Shown here: one piece after another, positions 1 through 5,325 of the stretch
How the letters are laid out: every line of letters starts with the position of its first letter
How positions within the stretch are numbered: the stretch's first letter is position 1
NCBI GenBank assembly: GCA_019245455.1
Contig: JAFARM010000348.1
Location: 1 to 6,826 of the forward strand
Source: Sphingomonadaceae bacterium
Lineage (GTDB): Bacteria; Pseudomonadota; Alphaproteobacteria; Sphingomonadales; Sphingomonadaceae
Reading direction: 5' to 3'
DNA length: 6,826 bases
Notes under the pieces: generated by a model
What the model was told of the DNA's origin: nothing
Database searches by the model: none
The model's input: only the letters and a program-made list of their open reading frames with translations
Position numbers and translations under genes: made by a program

Positions 1-2276
1 CCGTCGCGCGTCGTGTGGATGCGCGCGTCGACGATGCTCGCGCCGCCCAAGGAGATGGCGCCGGCGATGCGGTAGAACAGACCGGGGTGGTCGGCGGCAT
101 AGACGGTGACGAGCGTCGTCCCGCTCGCCGCGTCGACCTCCATGCCGATGGCAAGCGGCGTGCGGGCGGCGTCGGCGCGCTCGACGAGGATCGCGTTCCT
201 GAACAGGACGTCGCCCTGCTCGGCGATCCAGTAGGCGTCGGCGTGGCGCTTGGCGTAGGCGGCGAACTCGTCCGCCGGCCACTCGAGTTCCTTCGCCAGC
301 GTCGCCTGCTTCGCGGCAATGCGCTCCTGCCGTCCGGTCTGCTTGTGGCCGAGGCGCAGCACTTCCTCGGCGGCGTCGTACAGGTCGCGGAGCAGCTGCG
401 CCTTCCAGTTGTTCCACACGTTGGGCCCGACGGCCCGGATGTCGACGACGGTCAGCACCAGGAGCAGGCGCAGGCGTTCAGGGCTCGCGACCTTCTCGGC
501 GAAATCGAGGATGGTCTTGAAGTCGGCGAGGTCGCGCTTGAACGCGGTCGAGCTCATCAGCAGGTGGAAGCGGACCAGCCAGGCGACCGTCTCCGTCTCC
601 GCCGGCGTCAGGCCGAGGCGCGGGCACAGGCGCTCGGCAATTTCCGCGCCCAGCTCGCTGTGGTCGCCGCCGCGGCCCTTGGCGATGTCGTGGAGCAGGA
701 CGGCGACGTAGAGGACGCGGCGCGAGACGATCTGCTTGACGACCGCGGTCGACAGCGGGTGGTCGGCCTTCAGCTCGCCGGCCTCAATGCGCGCGAGCAG
801 GCCGATGGCGCGGATGGTGTGCTCGTCGACCGTATAGTGGTGGTACATATCGTATTGCATCTGCGCGACGACACGGCCGAAGTCGGGAATGAAGCGGCCG
901 AACACGCCCGCCTCGCTCATCCAGCGCAGCACCGCTTCGCAGCGAGGGCCGGTCAGCACGTCCATGAACAGGGCATTGGCGCGGGGGTCGCGGCGCACCT
1001 TCTCGCCGATCAGGTGGGCGTCGCGGCCGGCAGCGCGCATGGCGAGCGGGTGGACCTCGAGCCCCTCGCGGGCGGCCAATGCGAACATCTCGACCAGGCG
1101 AACGGGGTCGGCCTGGAAGAAGTCGTCGGCCGGCACGCCGATGCGCTGGCCGCGGACAGTGAAGCCGTGCAGCCGCCGCGGCCGCCGGGTCAGGCGCGGC
1201 AGCCAGCCGGGCTTGGCGAAGCTCTCGTCGAGGTGGGTGAGGAACAGGCCAGTCAGGTCGCCGACCGTGCGCGCCATCAGGAAGTAGTGGCGCATGAAAC
1301 GCTCGACCGCGCTCATGCCCGCGCGCTCGGTATAGCGCAGTCGGTTCGCCAGCTCGCGCTGGACGTCGAAGGTCAGCCGCTCCTCGGCACGACCGGCCAT
1401 GTCGTGCAGGTTGCAGCGCACCGCCCACAGGAAGTTCTCGGCGCGAACGAACTGGCGCAGCTCGTGGGCGGTCAACAGCCCCTTGTCGACCAACTCGGGG
1501 ACGGACTGCACCTGATAGACGTACTTGCCGATCCAGAACAAAGTGTGGAGGTCGCGCAGGCCCCCCTTGCCCTCCTTCAGGTTCGGTTCGACGACGTAGC
1601 GGCTGTCGCCCATCTTCCTGTGGCGGGCGTCGCGCTCGGCGAGCTTGTCGGCGATATACTGGCGGGCGGTGCCGGCGACGATCTCGCGGCGGAAGCGCGC
1701 CGCCGCCTCGTCGTAGAGCGGCTGGTCGCCCCAGACGAAGCGCGCCTCGAGCAGCGCCGTTCGCACCGTCAGGTCTGCCCGTGCCTGGCGGATCATGTCG
1801 TCCAGGCTGCGGGTCGAATGGCCGACCTTCAGGCCGAGGTCCCACAGCAGGTAGAGGATCGTCTCGATCACCTGCTCGCCCCAGGCGGTCTGCTTCCAGG
1901 GCGTGAGGAACATGATATCGACGTCGCTGTATGGTGCCATCTCGCCGCGGCCGTAGCCGCCGACGGCGAGCAGCGCGATGCGCTCGGCCGCGGTCGGGTT
2001 GGGACACGGGTAGAGCGTGGTCGTTGTGAAGTCGAACGTCAGGCGCAGCAGCTGATCGGTGACGAACGCCCACGACGCCGCCATCTCCAGCCCGCGCGAG
2101 GCGTGATCGTGGAGCCGGCGTCGCAGCTCGGCGCGGGCCGACGTCAGGGTGTCGCGCAGGATGGCGGTCGCCGCGTCGCGCGCGCCCGGCCCGGCGGGAA
2201 TGGCGGCAAGCAGGTCGGCGACAGCGCGGCGGTCGATCAGCGCCCGCCGCGCTGGCACGGTGTCGAAGCGTGACAT
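1..2276 (-). CDS. glnD: [Protein-PII] uridylyltransferase / uridylyl-removing enzyme GlnD, C-terminus cut by window edge
   Basis: GlnD is the bifunctional cytoplasmic sensor that uridylylates PII proteins (GlnB/GlnK) when glutamine is low and removes UMP when it is high, so controlling glutamine synthetase and nitrogen regulation. I translated this frame by hand; it is open for 758 codons. Visible in order: the nucleotidyltransferase signature GGYGRGEMAPYSDVD at residues 106-120, with metal-binding D118 and D120; the GlnD-specific helical region after it; an HD phosphohydrolase domain with HYTVDEH at 480-486 and the H529-D530 pair in LLHDIAKGRGGDHS; and the beginning of the first ACT domain near 720 (ADHPGLFYRIAGAI, D729). 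The family is usually about 930 residues in Alphaproteobacteria, so the end of ACT1 and all of ACT2 are outside. I chose the ATG at 2276 (MSRFDTVPARR). It has no good Shine-Dalgarno sequence; an in-frame GTG at 2312 is an alternative. The gene is divergent from the reductase. No catalytic residue is missing in the part seen. Confidence 0.96.
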   Translation of the reverse strand, partial: MSRFDTVPARRALIDRRAVADLLAAIPAGPGARDAATAILRDTLTSARAELRRRLHDHASRGLEMAASWAFVTDQLLRLTFDFTTTTLYPCPNPTAAERIALLAVGGYGRGEMAPYSDVDIMFLTPWKQTAWGEQVIETILYLLWDLGLKVGHSTRSLDDMIRQARADLTVRTALLEARFVWGDQPLYDEAAARFRREIVAGTARQYIADKLAERDARHRKMGDSRYVVEPNLKEGKGGLRDLHTLFWIGKYVYQVQSVPELVDKGLLTAHELRQFVRAENFLWAVRCNLHDMAGRAEERLTFDVQRELANRLRYTERAGMSAVERFMRHYFLMARTVGDLTGLFLTHLDESFAKPGWLPRLTRRPRRLHGFTVRGQRIGVPADDFFQADPVRLVEMFALAAREGLEVHPLAMRAAGRDAHLIGEKVRRDPRANALFMDVLTGPRCEAVLRWMSEAGVFGRFIPDFGRVVAQMQYDMYHHYTVDEHTIRAIGLLARIEAGELKADHPLSTAVVKQIVSRRVLYVAVLLHDIAKGRGGDHSELGAEIAERLCPRLGLTPAETETVAWLVRFHLLMSSTAFKRDLADFKTILDFAEKVASPERLRLLLVLTVVDIRAVGPNVWNNWKAQLLRDLYDAAEEVLRLGHKQTGRQERIAAKQATLAKELEWPADEFAAYAKRHADAYWIAEQGDVLFRNAILVERADAARTPLAIGMEVDAASGTTLVTVYAADHPGLFYRIAGAISLGGASIVDARIHTTRD

Positions 2277-2333
2277 GGGCGTCAGATAGAGGCAAAGCGC
2301 GGCGAGCGCCACCGCCCGCGTCAGGAGTGCAGA
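2277..2333. promoter_or_regulatory. Divergent intergenic gap between glnD and the aldo/keto reductase
   Basis: These 57 bases lie between two divergent start codons and so must hold the upstream signals of the reductase, and of glnD unless it is transcribed from further away. I see no convincing -35/-10 pair on either strand. On the glnD side the bases just before the ATG read TCTATCTGACGCCC, which carries no Shine-Dalgarno sequence. That is compatible with a leaderless or very short-leader transcript, or with a different start. The promoter role is inferred from gene orientation only. Confidence 0.4.
2323..2327 (+). promoter_or_regulatory. Ribosome binding site of the aldo/keto reductase
   Basis: AGGAG is followed by a 6-base spacer before the ATG at 2334. 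This is a good Shine-Dalgarno sequence and fixes the start of the reductase at that ATG, where the family-typical N-terminus (MRYNLLGRTGLFVSELALG) begins. Confidence 0.8.
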
Positions 2334-3377
2334 ATGCGTTACAACTTGCTCGGCCGCACCGGCCTGTTCGTCTCCGAACTGGCGCTCGGCACGATGACCT
2401 TCGGCGGCACGGACGGGCTGTGGGCGAAGATGGGCACGCTCGGCCAGGACGAGGCGACGGCGCTCGTCCGGCAGGCGCTCGACGCCGGCGTCAACCTGAT
2501 CGACACCGCCGACGTCTATGCCGAGGGCCGGTCGGAGGCGATCACCGGCGCGGCGCTGAAGGCGCTCGGGATCCCGCGCGGCGAGGTCGTCGTCGCGACC
2601 AAGGCCTATGGCGAGATGGGGCCGGGGGCGAATGCGCGCGGCACCTCGCGCTACCACCTGCTTAACGCGATCGACGCCAGCCTCAAGCGGCTCGGGCTAG
2701 ACCACGTCGACCTGTACCAGATCCACGGCTTCGATCCCGCGACGTCGGTCGAGGAGCAGCTGCGCGCGCTGGAGACGATCGTCGCTTCGGGCCGCGCGCG
2801 CTACGTCGGCGTGTCGAACTGGGCGGCGTGGCAGGTGGCGAAGGCGGTCGGGCTGGCCGAGCGCCACGGGCTGGCGCGGCCGGCCAGCGTCCAGGCCTAT
2901 TACAGCCTCGCCGGGCGCGACCTCGAGCGCGAGCTGGTGCCGATGATGGCGTCGGAGGGGGTCGGCTTGCTCGTCTGGGGGCCGCTCGCCAGCGGCTATC
3001 TGTCGGGCAAGTACCACGATGGTGCCGATGCCGACGACCGCCGGTCGAAGCACGCCTTTCCGCCGGTCGACGCCGCCCGCGGCGACGCCGCCGTCGCCGC
3101 GCTGCGCGAGGTCGCGGCGCGCCACGGCGTCAGCCTGGCCGAGGTCGCGCTCGCCTGGCTGCTCCACCAGCCGGCGGTGACGAGCGTCATCCTGGGGGCC
3201 AAGCGCCCCGAGCAGCTGCGCGAGAATCTGGCGGCGGCGGCGCTGGTGCTGACGGCGGACGACCTCGCCGCGCTCGACGTGGCGACGGCGCTGGCACCCG
3301 AGTATCCGGGGTGGATGATCGCGCGGCAGGGGGCGTACCGCCACGGCCAGCTCGTCCCCCCGCCGCGCGGCGGATGA
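2334..3377 (+). CDS. Aldo/keto reductase (NADPH-dependent oxidoreductase of the AKR superfamily)
   Basis: A 347-residue cytoplasmic (beta/alpha)8-barrel enzyme of the aldo/keto reductase superfamily, which reduces aldehydes or ketones with NAD(P)H; the substrate cannot be read from sequence. Visible features: the N-terminal hairpin LGRTGLFVSELALGTMTFGG; the catalytic tetrad D57 (in NLIDTADVY), Y62, K90 (in VVVATKAYG) and H131 (in DLYQIHGFD); GVSNW at 159-163; SVQAYYSL; and the cofactor-binding C-terminal part with SVILGAKRPEQLRENLAA. Length is normal and the gene looks intact. It resembles the broad bacterial group that includes YajO- and IolS-like proteins, but I cannot assign it to one AKR family. 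A clear AGGAG supports the ATG start. It is divergent from glnD and convergent with the permease, so it is probably transcribed alone. Nothing ties it functionally to its neighbours. Confidence 0.95.
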   Translation: MRYNLLGRTGLFVSELALGTMTFGGTDGLWAKMGTLGQDEATALVRQALDAGVNLIDTADVYAEGRSEAITGAALKALGIPRGEVVVATKAYGEMGPGANARGTSRYHLLNAIDASLKRLGLDHVDLYQIHGFDPATSVEEQLRALETIVASGRARYVGVSNWAAWQVAKAVGLAERHGLARPASVQAYYSLAGRDLERELVPMMASEGVGLLVWGPLASGYLSGKYHDGADADDRRSKHAFPPVDAARGDAAVAALREVAARHGVSLAEVALAWLLHQPAVTSVILGAKRPEQLRENLAAAALVLTADDLAALDVATALAPEYPGWMIARQGAYRHGQLVPPPRGG

Positions 3378-3466
3378 CACGAGGGGCCGCCGCCGATGGT
3401 TGAAGTCGGGCGCGGCACCGCCGGTGGGGCGCGGGTGATGGCGGCGACTTGCGGCGCGGTCGGTCG

Positions 3467-4771
3467 CTACCGCCCGCCGAACAGCCGCCGCGCCGAATAG
3501 ATCGCCAGCGCGACGACGCTCGCCGCCGCCAGGCCGAACAGTTCCTGCGGCTTGGCCTGCACCGCGATCGCGACCATCGCGGCGATCGCCACCAGCGCCG
3601 CCAGCCCGATCGGCCAGGCACGGCCGCCCTCGGCGCGGGCCAGCCGCCAGGCCGCGGCGCTGCTCAGCGAATAGAGGAGCGTGCTCGCCAGCCCCGACAG
3701 GATCGCCAGCGCCTCGAACGTGCCGCTGACCGCCAGCGCGGCGACGAGCGCGGTGTGGACGACGATGGCGGCGCGGGGAACCTTGTGGCGCGGATCGACG
3801 CGGCCCAGCCACGCCGGCAGCAGCCGGTCGCGGGCGAAGGCGAACAGGACGCGCGGCGCGCCGAGGATGTCCGAGCCGATCCAGATCAGCCGCGACAGCG
3901 TCGCGCCCGCCGCCAGCACGACCGCCAGCATCGGGCTGACCGTCCGGATCGCGTCGGCGAGCGGCGCGTCCTTGGCCCCGGCCAGTCCCGCGCCGAGCAG
4001 CCCCTGCGCGACGAGCTGCACCGCGACGTAGAGCGCCAGGACGAAGGCCATCGACAGCACGATCGCGCGCGGCACGGTGCGGCTGGGGTCGGCCGCTTCA
4101 CCGCTGGCGCTGAGCGGCGTCTCCATGCCGGAGAAGGCGAACAGGGCGAAGATCACCGCCCGGCCGAAACCGTCGCCGCCCGTGGCGGTCCCGGCGGCGA
4201 GGTTCGCCCCGCTCACGAACCACACGCCGACGCCGACGAACAGCGCCAGCGGCACCAGCTTGATCAGCGTCGCCACCGTCAGGAAGCGCGCCGCCGCCCC
4301 GACGCCGCGCAGGTTGACGAGCATGATCGCGCCAAGCGTGCCGACGATCAGGACCGCGCGCGGCAGCCCCGCCTTCACCGCCGGCACCGCCGCCCCGACC
4401 CCGTCGGCGAAGGCGGCGGCGATGCCGCCGCACGACAGGACGCTCGACAGCCAGATGCCGACGAAGCCGGTGACGAAGCCCGCGCGCGGACCAAGGCCCG
4501 CGGTGACGGTGCCGTAGATGCCCCCCGACGTCGGCACCCGCCGCCCGGCGTCGGCGGCGCACCAGACGACCGCGCCCATGGCGACGGCGCAGGCGAGGAA
4601 GGCGAGGGGCGCCTGCGGCCCGACGTTCATCGCCATGACCGCGGGCAGGGTGAAGATGCCCGCGCCGACGACGCCGTTGACGATCGCCGCCGTCAGCCCG
4701 GCAAGGCCGACGCCGCGGACGAGGCCGGCGTCGCGCGACTCGGGCCCCGCCAGCGTCGCCGTCCCGCTCAC
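3467..4771 (-). CDS. APC-superfamily amino acid permease
   Basis: A 434-residue inner-membrane transporter of the amino acid/polyamine/organocation superfamily, predicted to import amino acids or related amines by cation symport or exchange; the substrate is unknown. Hydrophobicity by eye gives about 12 helices, near residues 22-44, 53-74, 97-125, 138-153, 163-187, 204-220, 236-260, 278-300, 335-353, 355-375, 385-404 and 409-428. Family motifs present are GAGIF at 36-40 in the unwound helix 1 (substrate binding), VPTSGGIYG at 79-87, FAFSGMETPLSASGEAADP at 211-229 covering helix 6 and the following loop, VPRA at 233-236, and RVLFAFARDRLLPAWLGRVD at 307-326. Length is normal and all helices are present. 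The start is a GTG, supported by GAGG six bases upstream and by a short cytoplasmic N-terminus. It lies downstream of mutS on the same strand but separated by over 550 bp, so it probably has its own promoter. Confidence 0.92.
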   Translation of the reverse strand: MSGTATLAGPESRDAGLVRGVGLAGLTAAIVNGVVGAGIFTLPAVMAMNVGPQAPLAFLACAVAMGAVVWCAADAGRRVPTSGGIYGTVTAGLGPRAGFVTGFVGIWLSSVLSCGGIAAAFADGVGAAVPAVKAGLPRAVLIVGTLGAIMLVNLRGVGAAARFLTVATLIKLVPLALFVGVGVWFVSGANLAAGTATGGDGFGRAVIFALFAFSGMETPLSASGEAADPSRTVPRAIVLSMAFVLALYVAVQLVAQGLLGAGLAGAKDAPLADAIRTVSPMLAVVLAAGATLSRLIWIGSDILGAPRVLFAFARDRLLPAWLGRVDPRHKVPRAAIVVHTALVAALAVSGTFEALAILSGLASTLLYSLSSAAAWRLARAEGGRAWPIGLAALVAIAAMVAIAVQAKPQELFGLAAASVVALAIYSARRLFGGR

Positions 4772-4777
4772 GAACCG

Positions 4778-4781
4778 CCTC
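4778..4781 (-). promoter_or_regulatory. Weak ribosome binding site deciding the permease GTG start
   Basis: On the minus strand GAGG lies six bases before the GTG at 4771. It is short, but the spacing is right, and the GTG places the first membrane helix about 20 residues in, as usual for the family. No in-frame ATG nearby does better. Confidence 0.5.
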
Positions 4782-4835
4782 GACGGCGGGTCGCCGACTC
4801 GGCAGCACGGTGGGGCGGAGCGGGCGACGCGGCGG

Positions 4836-4870
4836 TCAAAGGTTAACCGCTGTTAGAGCTAAGTTGACGA
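4836..4870 (-). promoter_or_regulatory. A/T-richer patch, candidate promoter region of the permease
   Basis: In a region otherwise nearly all G and C, these 35 bases are clearly richer in A/T. They contain the palindrome GGTTAACC (4841-4848) and, just to its right, TTAGAGCTAA (4853-4862), a near-palindrome. The patch lies 65-100 bp upstream of the permease start, where its promoter and possibly an operator would be expected. No clean -35/-10 match with proper spacing is visible, so this rests on position and composition. Confidence 0.3.
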
Positions 4871-5002
4871 AGGTCATGCGCTGTCGGGGCCACCCCGCCT
4901 CCGCGCGAAGGCTCCGCCGGCGGGCGGCGGCGGGACGGGGAAGGGGGCGCGGCGTCATGCGGGGAGCCTAGCGCACGACTGCGCCTGTAGGACAGCGGTT
5001 TT

Positions 5003-5025
5003 GGGGGCGGGCGGTGGGGGCGGGG
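5003..5025 (+). other. G-quadruplex-type motif in a G-rich intergenic tract
   Basis: Four runs of three or more G on the plus strand (GGGGG, GGG, GGGGG, GGGG) are separated by loops of 1, 4 and 1 bases. This satisfies the canonical G-quadruplex pattern with short loops. The surrounding 5003-5070 is strongly G-rich on the plus strand, so the minus-strand transcript leaving mutS would be C-rich here. Whether it folds or has a role is unknown. Confidence 0.5.
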
Positions 5026-5032
5026 TCAAGGT

Positions 5033-5070
5033 GTTGAAGGGGGGCGGGATGGAGAAGTTGAAGGGGGCGG
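5033..5070 (+). repeat. Short direct repeat, two copies 24 bp apart
   Basis: GTTGAAGGGGGGCGG (5033-5047) recurs as GTTGAAGGGGGCGG (5057-5070), differing by one G. It lies between the G-quadruplex motif and the palindrome. It is probably a small duplication in low-complexity G-rich DNA; no function is evident. Confidence 0.6.
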
Positions 5071-5088
5071 CGAGCGGCCATCACTCCT

Positions 5089-5164
5089 TGTCATCCCGGC
5101 GAAGGCCGGGACCCATGATCTCGAACGGTTGAGATCATGGGTCCCGGCCTTCGCCGGGATGACA
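5089..5164. repeat. Perfect 34-bp inverted repeat (REP/MITE-like intergenic palindrome)
   Basis: The left arm (5089-5122) and right arm (5131-5164) are exact reverse complements over 34 bases around an 8-base centre, GAACGGTT. Each arm carries TCATCCCGGCGAAGGCCGGG or its complement, followed by ACCCATGATCTC. This core is, from general knowledge, a widespread intergenic repeat in sphingomonads and some other Proteobacteria. Because it is palindromic, both strands translate to similar peptides such as VPAFAGMT, which explains the spurious ORFs crossing it. In RNA or single-stranded DNA it would form a very stable hairpin. There is no T tract after it on either strand, so it is not a standard intrinsic terminator, though it could stabilise the mutS 3' end. 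No transposase or clear target-site duplication is seen. Confidence 0.95.
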
Positions 5165-5175
5165 GTCAAGTGCGG

Positions 5176-5322
5176 GCGTTCGCCGCCAACAACACGCTGG
5201 GTGGTGCGTTCGTCCCAATACACTTGGGGAGCTGCGTTCGCTCCAACGACACCTTGGGTGGCGCATCCGCCCCGAACGAAACGCTGGGCCCGGCGTTCGC
5301 CCTTCCGCCCCATCTCGGGCCG
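5176..5322. repeat. Degenerate tandem array of about five ~30-bp units, each junction able to form a hairpin
   Basis: Units begin at 5176, 5206, 5234, 5263 and 5293 with lengths of 30, 28, 29, 30 and about 30. The first three start with GCGTTCG and the fourth with GCATCCG. The middle reads roughly CCAACgACAC and the end TGGGTGG. The fifth unit keeps the GCGTTCG start but is otherwise poorly conserved. At unit junctions the end of one unit pairs with the start of the next: GGAGC (5228-5232) with GCTCC (5240-5244), and GGCG (5260-5263) with CGCC (5268-5271). The array starts 12 bp after the palindrome and ends 3 bp from the mutS stop codon, so it would form the beginning of the mutS 3' untranslated region. 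Unit lengths that are not multiples of three argue against a coding repeat. Confidence 0.75.
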
Positions 5323-5325
5323 CCC

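Noticed and set aside
15..2273. A 752-codon open frame on the plus strand, antisense to glnD.
   Set aside because: Its peptide is low-complexity (rich in R, A, G, D, Q), shows no family motif, and runs codon-for-codon opposite a clear glnD. Long antisense frames are expected in such GC-rich DNA.
784..2295. A 503-codon minus-strand frame overlapping the glnD start.
   Set aside because: It is out of frame with glnD and arginine/proline-rich, with no recognisable domain. The real glnD frame carries all family motifs.
3378..3466. Possible terminator between the convergent reductase and permease.
   Set aside because: Only tiny stems are visible (CACC 3416-3419 with GGTG 3423-3426), with no T tract on either side. 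Such stems are expected by chance at this GC content.
2697..3812. A 371-codon minus-strand frame opposite the reductase and running into the permease.
   Set aside because: It overlaps two well-supported genes in the wrong frame and has shadow-type composition.
3449..4846. A 465-codon plus-strand frame opposite the permease.
   Set aside because: Highly charged, R/D/Q/H-rich antisense shadow of a transporter gene; no motif and no supporting ribosome binding site.
4914..4923. 10-bp palindrome CCGCCGGCGG.
   Set aside because: Short all-GC palindromes are frequent by chance in this composition, and nothing around it supports a site.
5026..5313. A 95-codon minus-strand frame crossing the repeats, with peptides such as VIPAKAG and VPAFAGMT.
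   Set aside because: The peptide is simply the translation of the palindrome and the tandem array. Repeat-derived frames of this kind are common annotation artefacts, and unit lengths of 28 and 29 do not keep a reading frame.
5176..5322. CRISPR array.
   Set aside because: The units are degenerate and contiguous, with no unique spacers between identical repeats and no cas genes nearby.
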